Source: Microbacteriaceae bacterium
GTDB taxonomy: Bacteria > Actinomycetota > Actinomycetes > Actinomycetales > Microbacteriaceae
Length of the DNA: 64,000 nucleotides
NCBI GenBank assembly: GCA_025464995.1
Contig: JAODMO010000021.1
Coordinates: 1-64,000, forward strand
Reading direction: 5' to 3'
Positions 29,714 through 38,665 of this stretch are shown here, piece by piece. The notes below the pieces were generated by a model. It did no database searches, was not told the origin of the DNA, and saw only the letters and a list, made by a program, of their open reading frames with translations. Position numbers and translations under genes: made by a program. How positions within the stretch are numbered: the stretch's first letter is position 1; every line of letters starts with the position of its first letter.

Positions 29714-31230
29714 TGGCCAAGGCCGAACTGATGGACTTCGACAAGGCACTCGAGCTCTTCGAGCCGGTGCTCGGCTTCGAGGTGCACATCGAGCTCAACA
29801 CGAAGACCAAGATGTTCTCGGACGCGCCCAACCCGGCCAACTCCGAGAACCAGGGCGCCGAGCCGAACACGCAGATCACCCCCGTCGACCTCGGGCTCCC
29901 GGGCAGCCTTCCGGTAGTGAACGAGCAGGCGGTGAAGTTCGCGATCAGCCTCGGGCTGGCGCTCGGTTGCGAGATCGCACCCTCCAGCCGCTTCGCGCGC
30001 AAGAACTACTTCTACCCCGACCTCGCGAAGAACTACCAGATCAGCCAGTCGGACGAGCCGATCGCCCACGACGGCAACGTCGAGGTCGAGCTGCCGAACG
30101 GCAAGGTCTTCCAGGTCTCCATCGAGCGCGCCCACATGGAGGAGGATGCCGGCAAGCTCACGCACGTCGGCGGTGCGACCGGTCGCATCCAGGGCGCCGA
30201 GTACTCGCTCGTCGACTACAACCGCGCGGGCGTTCCCCTCGTCGAGATCGTCACCAACATCATCTACGGCGCCGAGGGCGACGCACCCGAGCTGGCGAAG
30301 GCGTACGTCTCGACGATCCGCGACATCGCGACGGCGCTCGGCATCTCCGAGGCGAAGATGGAGCGCGGAAACCTGCGCTGCGACGCCAACATCTCCCTGT
30401 CGCCCCGCGGATCCGGCAAGCTCGGCACCCGCACGGAGACCAAGAACGTCAACTCGCTGCGCAGCGTCGAGCGCGCCATCCGCTACGAGATCCAGCGCCA
30501 GGCGGCCATCCTCGCGAAGGGCGGCACCATCACGCAGGAGACGCGGCACTGGCACGAAGACACCGGCGTGACGAGCGCCGGGCGTCCGAAGAGCGACGCC
30601 GACGACTACCGCTACTTCCCCGAGCCCGACCTGCTGCCCGTGCAGCCGAGTGTCGAGCTCATCGAGGAGTTGCGCGCCGCGCTTCCCGAGGCTCCCGCGG
30701 TGCGTCGTCGCCGCCTCAAGGAGGCGTGGAGCTTCACCGATCTCGAGTTCCAGGACGTGCTCAACTCCGGCCTGCTCGTCGAGGTGGAGGAGACGGTGGC
30801 CGCCGGTGCCGCGCCCGCCCAGGCGCGCAAGTGGTGGACGGGCGAGATCGCGCGCCTCGCCAACGCGGCCGGTGTCGACGCGTCATCCCTCGTGTCGCCC
30901 CTGCACGTGTCGTTGCTCATCGCGATGATCGAGAACGGCGAGCTGACCGACCGGCTCGCGCGCCAGGTGCTTGAGGGGGTCGTGGCCGGCGAGGGCAGCC
31001 CCGCCGATGTCACGAAGGCCCGTGGGCTCGTGGTCGTGTCCGACGACGGCCCGCTCATCGCGGCGATCGACGAGGCGCTCGCGGCCCAGCCCGACGTGCT
31101 CGAGAAGATCCGCGACGGCAAGGTGCAGGCCGCGGGCGCCGTCATCGGCGCGGTCATGAAGGCCATGCGGGGCACGGCGGATGCCGCGCGCGTCCGCGAG
31201 CTCGTGCTGGAGCGGGCGCAGCAGCAGTAG
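29713..31230 (+). CDS. gatB: Asp-tRNA(Asn)/Glu-tRNA(Gln) amidotransferase subunit B
   Basis: 505 aa from [36 protein letters not shown]. It phosphorylates and amidates the tRNA-bound Glu or Asp. Motifs: [91 protein letters not shown], and a YqeY-like C-terminal tRNA-binding domain. The ATG overlaps the gatA stop. The track's longer ORF is gatA in a different frame. Confidence 0.97.
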   Translation: MAKAELMDFDKALELFEPVLGFEVHIELNTKTKMFSDAPNPANSENQGAEPNTQITPVDLGLPGSLPVVNEQAVKFAISLGLALGCEIAPSSRFARKNYFYPDLAKNYQISQSDEPIAHDGNVEVELPNGKVFQVSIERAHMEEDAGKLTHVGGATGRIQGAEYSLVDYNRAGVPLVEIVTNIIYGAEGDAPELAKAYVSTIRDIATALGISEAKMERGNLRCDANISLSPRGSGKLGTRTETKNVNSLRSVERAIRYEIQRQAAILAKGGTITQETRHWHEDTGVTSAGRPKSDADDYRYFPEPDLLPVQPSVELIEELRAALPEAPAVRRRRLKEAWSFTDLEFQDVLNSGLLVEVEETVAAGAAPAQARKWWTGEIARLANAAGVDASSLVSPLHVSLLIAMIENGELTDRLARQVLEGVVAGEGSPADVTKARGLVVVSDDGPLIAAIDEALAAQPDVLEKIRDGKVQAAGAVIGAVMKAMRGTADAARVRELVLERAQQQ

Positions 31231-31257
31231 CCGGCGTCGCGCGCGGCATCCGACAAC

Positions 31258-32280
31258 TCAAGCGAGGTCTCGGTGTCGCTGCGCGATGGCTGCGGCACCG
31301 TAGGGATAGTCGGAGACGACGGGCGCGCTCACCTCGGTCAGCAGCCGCAGCTGCGCGGAGTCGAGCGAGACAGACGCCGCCCCCAGATTGTCCGAGAGCT
31401 GCTCGACGCTGCGCGCGCCCAGGATGACGGACGTCACGGCGGGCTGCGCCTCGAGCCACGCGAGAGCCACCTGGGCGGATGTCGCGCCCAGCTGCTTTGC
31501 GACGTCGGCCACGGCGTCGATGATCCGCCACGTGCGAGCCTGCTCGTTGCGCGGCCCCCACGCCTCCATGCCGCGTTCGGGATCCTCGCCCAGTCGCGTC
31601 GAGCCGGTTGGATCGGTGTCACGCCGGTACTTCCCCGTCAGCCAGCCGCCGCCGAGCGGTGACCAGGGCAGCAGGCCCATGTCGGCGTCGATGGCCGCCG
31701 GCACGATCTCCGACTCGATCTCCCGCACGAGCAGGTTGTACTGCGGCTGAAGCGTGACCGGGGGAGCGAACCCGCACGACTTCGCGACATGAACCGCCTT
31801 CGTCAGCTGCCAGCCGAGGAAATTCGAGAAGCCGTAGTACCCGATCTTGCCCGCGCGGATGGCATCGTCGAGGAAGCGCAGCGACTCCTCGAGCGGCGTC
31901 AGGGCGTCCCACGCGTGCAACTGATACAGGTCGACATGCTCGGTACCGAGGCGACGCAACGAGTCGTCGAGAGCCCGGGCCAGGTGGCGGCGGCTCGTTC
32001 CACGGTCGTTCGCGTCTGTTCCCATCGCGAACCGACCCTTGGTCGCGAGCACCAGCTGCTCACGTTCGGAGGGATGAGCGGCGAGCCAGCTGCCGATGAT
32101 CTCCTCCGACACCCCGGCGCTGTAGACATCCGCCGTGTCGACGAACGTGCCGCCGGACTCGACGAAGGTGTCGAGCAGGTCGTGGGATGTCGCCTCGTCG
32201 GCCTCCGAGCCGAACGTCATGGTGCCGAGCGCGTAGGTCGAGACGACCGCTCCGCTGTTTCCGAGAGTGCGATAGTGCAT
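31258..32280 (-). CDS. Aldo/keto reductase (voltage-gated K-channel beta-subunit-like class)
   Basis: 340 aa from MHYRTLGNSGAVVSTYALGTMTFG. NADPH-dependent (alpha/beta)8 reductase. The tetrad is visible: Asp and Tyr in FVDTADVYSAGVSE, Lys in LVLATKGRF, His in LYQLHAWD. The tail VILGARSVEQLSDNL is the usual coenzyme-binding segment. It lies 28 bases downstream of the GH38 gene on the same strand, so it may act on a sugar or aglycone released by that system; substrate not assignable. Confidence 0.9.
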   Translation of the reverse strand: MHYRTLGNSGAVVSTYALGTMTFGSEADEATSHDLLDTFVESGGTFVDTADVYSAGVSEEIIGSWLAAHPSEREQLVLATKGRFAMGTDANDRGTSRRHLARALDDSLRRLGTEHVDLYQLHAWDALTPLEESLRFLDDAIRAGKIGYYGFSNFLGWQLTKAVHVAKSCGFAPPVTLQPQYNLLVREIESEIVPAAIDADMGLLPWSPLGGGWLTGKYRRDTDPTGSTRLGEDPERGMEAWGPRNEQARTWRIIDAVADVAKQLGATSAQVALAWLEAQPAVTSVILGARSVEQLSDNLGAASVSLDSAQLRLLTEVSAPVVSDYPYGAAAIAQRHRDLA

Positions 32281-32308
32281 GCGGGGTTCCTCTTCCTGTG
32301 TCGAGACG

Positions 32309-35300
32309 TTATGGCTGAAGTTGTGCACCCGCGGAACGAGAGACCCGCAGGGTGACGATCTGGAAGGCACGAAGAGCGAGCCGGACCCCGGTTCCGTCTT
32401 CGGACTGTACTGCGTCGGGCGAGACCGCTCTCTCGAGGAGATCCGTCTCGATGACCGAGCCTGTGGCCAGGCCGAAGCGCACCGCGCCGGTGGTGCGAGA
32501 ACCGCGCGCTTCGTAAAGCCGAACGATGATGTCGCCCGACCTGTCCTCGGCGAGCTTGACCGCTTCGATCACGATCGACGGGTTCTCGCTCACGATGAGC
32601 GGCTCGAGGGCCGATCCGCTGGCTTCGCGGAGAGGGAGGTTGATGCGGTACCCCTCGTCCACGGCGCCCAGCACGTCGGGGCTGAGCCCGATCGACGTGC
32701 GCAGCGTGTGCACCCCCTGGTCGGCGGTCGGGTCGGGGAACGTCGGCGCGCGAAGCAGCGACTCGCGCACCGTCGTCGTCGTGCCGCCGCCGTCGCGGGT
32801 GCGTCGGGTGATGTCGTGGCCGTACGTTGAGTCGTTGGCCACGACCACGCCGAAACCGGGCTCGCCCACGAACACCCACCGGTGGGCGCATGTCTCGAAT
32901 CGTGCCGAGTCCCACGAGGTGTTCGCGTGGGTGGGGCGGTAGACGTGGCCGAACTGGATCTCCGACGCGGCCCGGTCGGTGTGCACGTCGAGCGGGAAGG
33001 CGAGCTTGAGCAGCTTCTGCCGCTCGTGCCAGTCGACGGTCGTCACGATGTCGAGCGACGACTGGCGCGGTGCGAGGCTGATCTCCTGGGAGACCGTGGA
33101 TGATCCGAAGGAGCGGCGCACGCGCACGGTGGCCGATCCCGAGCCATTCGACACGAGTTCGACCGAGTCGGCCTCGACCAGCTCGGTGCCGTTGCGCTGG
33201 TAGTGCTCGTCGAGGTCCCATGCATCCCACTGTGTCGGGGTGTCGCGGAAGAGCTGCAGCACGTTTCCCCGGGCTCCCTCGGGAATCGCCTCGCGACCCG
33301 TGGCGACATCGACGAGGGATGTGAGCAGCCCGCGGTCGTCGATGACCGCGCGCACGACGCCGTTCTCGAGTGTGAACCCTCCGCCGAGCGGCTCGGCGCT
33401 GGCTGGTTCCGCGTCGGCCACCGGTGCCGCCGAGAGAGCCGGCACGCCCGCGACGGCGAACGGTGATGCGTTGAAGCTCACCGGGTCGCCGCCATCGGGC
33501 CCCGCGAGGGCGGCTATGGAGTGCGAGATCACGTCTTCCAGCTCCACTGCCACTGCGGCGTGGGCGGCTTCGGCGACCTGGTGCACCCAGGCGATCGACG
33601 TGCCGGGCAGGATGTCGTGGAATTGATTCAAGAGCACCGTCTCCCACACGGCCGTGAGCCGGTCGTACGGGTAGACGGCTCCCGACCTGACATTGGCGGT
33701 GGTCGCCCACAACTCCGCCTCCCTCAGCAGGTGTTCGCTGCGTCGATTCCCGGCCTTCGTGTTGGCCTGCGAGGTGTAGGTGCCGCGATGGAACTCGAGG
33801 TACAGCTCTCCCGACCACACGGGCGGTGTGGGGTACGACCTCTCCGCCTCTTCGAAGAAGGCGAGCGGTGTCGCGATGCGAACGGTCGGCGAACCCTCCA
33901 GCGAGCGAGTGCGCTCGGCCGCCGCGAGCATCTCGCGGGTCGGGCCGCCACCACCATCCCCGAAGCCGAATGGAACGAGGGACACGTTGGAGGCGCCCTT
34001 CTCGTTGTACTGGCGCTGCGCGCGCGCGAGCTCTTGGCCCGAGAGCACGGAGTTGTAGGTGTCGACCGGGGGGAAGTGGGTGAACACCTGCGTTCCGTCG
34101 ATGCCCTCCCACGAGAACGTGTGGTGGGGCATCACATTCGTCTCGTTCCAACTGATCTTCTGGGTGAGGAAGTACTTCGACCCCGCTGCCGTCACGATCT
34201 GCGGCAGGGCGGCGGTGTACCCGAACGAGTCGGGAAGCCACACCTCGAGGGGCTCGATGCCGAATTCGCGCATGAAGAAGGTCTTGCCCGCGAGCAGCTG
34301 CCGCGCCAGCGCCTCTCCGCCGGGCATGTTGGTGTCTGACTCGACCCACATTCCACCGACCGGCACGAACCGGCCCTCGACGGCACGCTCGCGGATCCGC
34401 TCGAAGAGCTGTGGGTAGTGCTGCTTCATCCACGAGTACTGCTGCGCGGAGGAACACGCGAAGATGAAGTCCGGGTCTTCGTCCATCAGGTGCAGCACGT
34501 TGGAGAACGTGCGGGCACACTTGCGAATGGTCTCACGCACCGGCCAGAGCCATGCCGAATCGATGTGCGCGTGACCCACGGCGACGATGCGGTGAGCGCT
34601 CGCATACGCGGGCTGTGCGAGGACGGGGGCGAGGATGCCTCGGCCGACCCCCGCGGTGCCGCTGATGTCGTCCGGGTCCATCCGGTCGGTGACCTGCTCG
34701 AGTGCTCGCAGGATCTCCGCTGTGCGCGGCAGGTCCTCACCCAGCTCCTCCATGAGGCCGAACAGCGTCCAGACGTCGCGGTCGAGATTCCACACCTCGA
34801 GGTCGAGGAGAGCCACGTCGAGTCGGCGCAGCCGGTAGATGGGATCGGTGCCGGCGGTGGCCTTGTCGCCCACCGCCGTGGGCTGGAATGCCCAGTCGCT
34901 GCCGACGTCGGGATTCGACGCCGCCTCGATGTACACGTCGATCGTGCCGCCGGGCCCCACTGTGAGCGGAACGTAGTTGTTGAGAGGCTCGATGGCCTTC
35001 AGGATGTCTCCCTCGGGGTCGAAGACGAGTCCCTCGGCCTGGAACCCTGGTTGACCGGAGAGAAAGCCGAGGTCGACCAGCAGCTCGGTGCGGGTCTCGA
35101 GGGCGTCGAAGTCGGCCCACTGCGCCGGAACGACGCCCGTGACGTGAAACCACGTTGTGCCCCATGGCTTGCCCCACGATTGACCGACGGCGAATGGGAC
35201 GAATTCCTGGTCGACGGCCTCCGCGAACGGCACCGGTTCGTCGGGCACCTCCCAGGCAGACACGGAGAGCGGGGCCGAGGTGCGATACACAGCGGGCGAC

Positions 35301-35359
35301 ACCCGCTCGCTGAGAAAGCGGCGGACGCGAGCGCGGATGAGGACAGAGTTGTTGTGCAC
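32309..35359 (-). CDS. Alpha-mannosidase, glycoside hydrolase family 38
   Basis: 1016 aa from a GTG (VHNNSVLIRARVRRFLSERV) with AAGGAG 8 bases upstream; the track ORF adds a spurious N-terminus. Retaining, metal-dependent exo-mannosidase. Catalytic-domain motifs: VGHAHIDSAWLWPVRETIRKCARTFSNVLHLMDEDPDF (metal-binding His and Asp), GGMWVESDTNMPGGEALARQLLAGKTFF (nucleophile Asp), LPDSFGYTAALPQIV, KISWNETNVMPHHTFSWEGIDGTQVFTHFPP, then a helical middle region and a large beta-sandwich end. No signal peptide, so cytoplasmic: the ABC system presumably imports mannosides that this enzyme cleaves. Located 26 bases after the second permease gene. Confidence 0.95.
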   Translation of the reverse strand: MHNNSVLIRARVRRFLSERVSPAVYRTSAPLSVSAWEVPDEPVPFAEAVDQEFVPFAVGQSWGKPWGTTWFHVTGVVPAQWADFDALETRTELLVDLGFLSGQPGFQAEGLVFDPEGDILKAIEPLNNYVPLTVGPGGTIDVYIEAASNPDVGSDWAFQPTAVGDKATAGTDPIYRLRRLDVALLDLEVWNLDRDVWTLFGLMEELGEDLPRTAEILRALEQVTDRMDPDDISGTAGVGRGILAPVLAQPAYASAHRIVAVGHAHIDSAWLWPVRETIRKCARTFSNVLHLMDEDPDFIFACSSAQQYSWMKQHYPQLFERIRERAVEGRFVPVGGMWVESDTNMPGGEALARQLLAGKTFFMREFGIEPLEVWLPDSFGYTAALPQIVTAAGSKYFLTQKISWNETNVMPHHTFSWEGIDGTQVFTHFPPVDTYNSVLSGQELARAQRQYNEKGASNVSLVPFGFGDGGGGPTREMLAAAERTRSLEGSPTVRIATPLAFFEEAERSYPTPPVWSGELYLEFHRGTYTSQANTKAGNRRSEHLLREAELWATTANVRSGAVYPYDRLTAVWETVLLNQFHDILPGTSIAWVHQVAEAAHAAVAVELEDVISHSIAALAGPDGGDPVSFNASPFAVAGVPALSAAPVADAEPASAEPLGGGFTLENGVVRAVIDDRGLLTSLVDVATGREAIPEGARGNVLQLFRDTPTQWDAWDLDEHYQRNGTELVEADSVELVSNGSGSATVRVRRSFGSSTVSQEISLAPRQSSLDIVTTVDWHERQKLLKLAFPLDVHTDRAASEIQFGHVYRPTHANTSWDSARFETCAHRWVFVGEPGFGVVVANDSTYGHDITRRTRDGGGTTTTVRESLLRAPTFPDPTADQGVHTLRTSIGLSPDVLGAVDEGYRINLPLREASGSALEPLIVSENPSIVIEAVKLAEDRSGDIIVRLYEARGSRTTGAVRFGLATGSVIETDLLERAVSPDAVQSEDGTGVRLALRAFQIVTLRVSRSAGAQLQP

Positions 35360-35385
35360 GGTGGAGCTCCTTGCGGTGGTGGTGG

Positions 35386-36222
35386 TCAGCCCTTGACGGC
35401 GCCGGCCATGGCTGATGATCCCCCGAGCACGCGCGATACGAAGACGTAGAGCGTGATTACCGGGAGGGAATAGAGGAGGGAGAACGCCGCGAGTTGGCCA
35501 TAGGCCACCGTGCCGTATTGCCCGAAGAACGCGAAGATGCTCACGGCGGCCGGAAGCTTCTCGGGTGACAGCAGCAGCACGAACGGCACGAAGAAGTTGC
35601 CCCATGCTCCGATGAACACGAAGATGAAGACCACCGCGAGCCCGGGCCGCATGAGCGGGATGACGATGCGCGTGAGGGTCTCGAGCATGGATGCGCCATC
35701 CATCCACGCGGCCTCCTCCAAGGTCACCGGAACGCTGTCCATGAAATTCTTCGTCATGTAGATCGCGATCGGCAGGCTCGTCGCCGCGAGGAAGAGCGTC
35801 GCTCCGAGCAGTGAGTCGATGAGATTGAACGCCACGAACAGGGCGTACACGGGAACCATCATGGCGGTTATGGGCAGGCAGGTGCCGAAGAGGACGCCGT
35901 AGAGGAACGGCTTGTTCACACGCATCCTGTACCGCGACAGCGGGTAGGCGGCGAGCACAGCGACGCTCACCGTGATGAGCGCACAGCCACCGGCGAGGAA
36001 CACACTGTTCAGGAGGGGCACGAACGCCGTCTCGGGCGTCATCACGTCGATGAAGTTCTGCAAGGAGAAAGTCTCCGGCAGCTTGATCGAGAGTGTGGCG
36101 CGGGTATCGACGGAGGCGAGCGCCAGCCAGACGAGCGGCAGGGCGAACGCAGCGGTGACGAGCAGCAGCACCGCGTTCGAGGCGAGCTTCATCGAGCGCC
36201 TGCTTGGTGATGTCATTCCCAT
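35386..36222 (-). CDS. Carbohydrate ABC transporter permease, MalG type
   Basis: 278 aa from MGMTSPSRRSMKLASNAVLLLV. Six membrane helices. The EAA loop that docks the ATPase reads VTLEEAAWMDGASMLETLTRIVIPLMRPGL. C-terminal KG as in MalG-like proteins. Starts 1 base after the first permease's stop. The longer ORF start in the track lies inside the upstream permease gene. Confidence 0.93.
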   Translation of the reverse strand: MGMTSPSRRSMKLASNAVLLLVTAAFALPLVWLALASVDTRATLSIKLPETFSLQNFIDVMTPETAFVPLLNSVFLAGGCALITVSVAVLAAYPLSRYRMRVNKPFLYGVLFGTCLPITAMMVPVYALFVAFNLIDSLLGATLFLAATSLPIAIYMTKNFMDSVPVTLEEAAWMDGASMLETLTRIVIPLMRPGLAVVFIFVFIGAWGNFFVPFVLLLSPEKLPAAVSIFAFFGQYGTVAYGQLAAFSLLYSLPVITLYVFVSRVLGGSSAMAGAVKG

Positions 36223-36223
36223 G

Positions 36224-37171
36224 TCAATCGACTTCCGGCTTGAGCGCACGGATGTACGCGATGGAGAAGATGGCACCGACGATCAGCATGATGGTGGCGA
36301 TCGCCGTTCCGAATCCGAGCTTGCCGAATTGAAATGCCTCTTGAAATGCGAGCACGGGGAGCGTGGAGCTGTCCGTGCCGGGGCCGCCGCCCGTCATGAC
36401 GAATATCAGGGTGAACACTGACAGCGTCTGCAGCGTCGTGAGCATGAGATTGGTCGAGATGCTGCGCCGGATCATCGGGAGCGTGATGAACACGAGCCGC
36501 TGCCATCCGCGGGCACCGTCGACCTCGGCGGACTCGGTGACCTCGGGCGGAACGTCTTGCAGGGCGGCGGAGTACACGAGCATCGAGAACGCGGTGCCAC
36601 GCCAGATGTTGGCCAGGATGACCGACAGCATCGGCAGCGCATACAACCAATTGGGGCCGTCGATGCCGATTCCGGAGAGCATGGTGTTGAGGGTGCCGGT
36701 GTCGTTGAAGAACGCGTATGCCGCGAACGACGCGACGATCTCGGGGAGGACCCACGCGGTCACGACCACGGTGCCGACGAGCGAGCGGATGATGCGGCTG
36801 GAGGACCGCATCAAAATCGCGAGGCCGAGCCCGACGACGTTCTGGCCGACGATCGCCGACGCGATGAGGAACACCAGGGTGAGCAGCACCGACTTGGGGA
36901 AGTCCGGGTCGGCGAAGAGGGCGGTGTAGTTGCGCAGACCGACGAAGGTCGAGTTCTGGGCCGATGCCCCCGACAATGACGAATCGGTGAGCGACCCGTA
37001 GAAGGAGCTGATGACGGGGCCGAGGAGGAAGACCGCCAACAGCACCGTCGCGGGCAGGAGGGGGATGCTGCGCAGCAGCGAGCGGCGCGTTGCGGTGGTC
37101 GAGCGGACCGGCCGAGGGGGCGGCTCGTGGCCGGGCACCCGGTCAGACCGCACCAGTGTCGGTGCAGACAT
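36224..37171 (-). CDS. Carbohydrate ABC transporter permease, MalF type
   Basis: 315 aa. A basic N-terminus precedes TM1 (SIPLLPATVLLAVFLLGPVISSFYGSLTD), with six helices in all. The ATPase-docking loop is VPPEVTESAEVDGARGWQRLVFITLPMIRRSI. It lies 3 bases after the solute-binding gene's stop and 1 base before the MalG-type gene. No ATPase gene is in the cluster, so it probably uses a shared MsiK-type ATPase encoded elsewhere, as is common in actinobacteria. Confidence 0.94.
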   Translation of the reverse strand: MSAPTLVRSDRVPGHEPPPRPVRSTTATRRSLLRSIPLLPATVLLAVFLLGPVISSFYGSLTDSSLSGASAQNSTFVGLRNYTALFADPDFPKSVLLTLVFLIASAIVGQNVVGLGLAILMRSSSRIIRSLVGTVVVTAWVLPEIVASFAAYAFFNDTGTLNTMLSGIGIDGPNWLYALPMLSVILANIWRGTAFSMLVYSAALQDVPPEVTESAEVDGARGWQRLVFITLPMIRRSISTNLMLTTLQTLSVFTLIFVMTGGGPGTDSSTLPVLAFQEAFQFGKLGFGTAIATIMLIVGAIFSIAYIRALKPEVD

Positions 37172-37174
37172 CGA

Positions 37175-38530
37175 TCACTCCCCGCTTGTCGTGTTGTCTT
37201 CTCCGACGATGCCGACCACCGCGTCGTCGTACGCCGCGGCGGCGTCTTCCGGGCTCTGCTGGCCGGTCATGACCGACTCCATCGCCACCGTGATAGCGCT
37301 CGAGATTTCGGCGTAGTCACTGGTTGCCGGCCGGAAGTTCGTGACCTCGACGATGTCGGAGAAGAATCCGAAACTCGGGTTCGCCTCCTGGTAGGCCGGG
37401 TCTTTCGAGACGTCGTCGCGAACGGCGATCTGGCTCGCCGCGACGTCGTACGCCTGCGAGTTCTCCTTGTTGAGGGCGAGGGAGATGAAGTCCCACGCAG
37501 CATCCGGGTTCTTCGACTTGGCGCCCATGGCGAGCGTCCAGCCGCCCGACATGCTCGTCGCCCCCGGCTCGTCGCCGGTCTGCGTCGGCATCGCGGCCTG
37601 GCCCATGACGTCGCTCCACTCGGGCCAGGGCGCCGTGCCGGTCTCGAGCCACGTGCCGCTGAGCCAGGAACCGTCGATCCCCATGGCGAGCTTGCCCTGC
37701 GGCATCCACTCGGCCGACACGAGGTTGCCCACGTTCTTGTCGAGCGCCTGCTCGGGAGTCGGGCCGAGATCCCCCTGGTAGACGTCTTCGATGAACCCGA
37801 GCGAGTCGACGAAGCCCTTCGACCCCGTCACCCACTTCTTCGAGTCGGTGTCGTACAGCGTGTCGCCGGTGCCGTAGAGGAGCATCTCGAAGCCCTGCAT
37901 GGTCGCGGCCTCTCCCTGCGCCTTGCCGGAATACACGTTGAGCGGTGTGACGTCGGGGAGTTCGTCCTTGATCGTCGCGGCGGCGTCGAGCACGTCCTCC
38001 CACGTCTTCGGCTCGAACGGCACCGGCAGGCCGGCCTGGGCGAAGAGCTCCTTGTTGTACCAGATGGCACGGGTGTCGGTGCCCATCGGGATGCCGTAGG
38101 TCTTTCCGTCGCTGCCGAGACCGGCGCTCTTCGCGTTCTCGTAGAAGTTTCCCCATTCGTCCCACTTCGCGGTGTAGGCGTCGAGTGCCGCGAGGTATCC
38201 CGCGTCGCTGTCGGGCTGCACCCGGAAGGTGTCTTCGTACATGACGTCGGGTGCCGTCGCAGCCGACTTGTTCATGAGGGCGAGCTTCGTCGCGTAGTCG
38301 TTCTCCTGGGCCTCGATGGGCACCAGCTTCACCGTCATCCCCTTGTGGGCGGCTTCGAACTCTGCCTTCACGGCTTTCATGTGGTTGTCGACTTGGACGA
38401 ACGTGCCGAACTTCTGGTATGCGACCTTGATGGTGTCCGACTGGCCGCTGGATTCCCCGGCCGAGCAGCCTGACAGGATGAGCGCTGCGACAGCACCTAA
38501 TGAGATGACCGTAACCGTCGATATTTTCAT
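37175..38530 (-). CDS. Carbohydrate ABC transporter solute-binding lipoprotein
   Basis: 451 aa from MKISTVTVISLGAVAALILSGCSAG (lipobox LSGC; GAGGA ribosome site). Cluster-B/MalE-like fold: IKVAYQKFGTFVQVDNHMKAVKAEFEAAHKGMTVKLVPIEAQENDYATKLALM, APDVMYEDTFRVQ, YGIPMGTDTRAIWYNKELFAQAGLPVPFEPKTWEDVLDAAATI, GKLAMGIDGSWLSGTW, MSGGWTLAMGAKSKNPDAAWDFISLAL. First gene of a five-gene minus-strand operon (binding protein, two permeases, mannosidase, reductase). A promoter and ROK-type operator lie just upstream. Confidence 0.95.
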   Translation of the reverse strand: MKISTVTVISLGAVAALILSGCSAGESSGQSDTIKVAYQKFGTFVQVDNHMKAVKAEFEAAHKGMTVKLVPIEAQENDYATKLALMNKSAATAPDVMYEDTFRVQPDSDAGYLAALDAYTAKWDEWGNFYENAKSAGLGSDGKTYGIPMGTDTRAIWYNKELFAQAGLPVPFEPKTWEDVLDAAATIKDELPDVTPLNVYSGKAQGEAATMQGFEMLLYGTGDTLYDTDSKKWVTGSKGFVDSLGFIEDVYQGDLGPTPEQALDKNVGNLVSAEWMPQGKLAMGIDGSWLSGTWLETGTAPWPEWSDVMGQAAMPTQTGDEPGATSMSGGWTLAMGAKSKNPDAAWDFISLALNKENSQAYDVAASQIAVRDDVSKDPAYQEANPSFGFFSDIVEVTNFRPATSDYAEISSAITVAMESVMTGQQSPEDAAAAYDDAVVGIVGEDNTTSGE

Positions 38531-38597
38531 GGAATCCTCTTTGAGTCCGTGGTGCTGGTTCCCTCGGCGCCTTCGCCGGTGGCAGTGCGTTCGTATA

Positions 38598-38626
38598 ACT
38601 AAACCTGTTGGACTAATTCCTGTCAA
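38598..38626 (-). promoter_or_regulatory. Promoter with probable ROK-repressor operator for the mannoside operon
   Basis: On the minus strand: TTGACA, 17 bases, TTTAGT. The spacer and -10 contain TTAGTCCAACAGGTTTAGT, i.e. two TTAGT/TTTAGT half sites with central GTT/AAC elements. ROK/XylR-type regulators commonly bind TTAGT...ACTAA-like sites, and a ROK gene lies immediately upstream. A repressor bound here would overlap the -35 to -10 region. The half sites are direct rather than clearly palindromic, so the operator call is tentative. Confidence 0.5.
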
Positions 38627-38665
38627 GAGAAGCCGTCGTTCGGCGCGACGGTGTCTCGCAGGCGG

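Noticed and set aside
32217-35707. Extended starts for the mannosidase (1132 aa) and the 767-aa overlapping frame
   Set aside because: A GTG with a clear AAGGAG at 35359 gives the family N-terminus; the other frame is a shadow.
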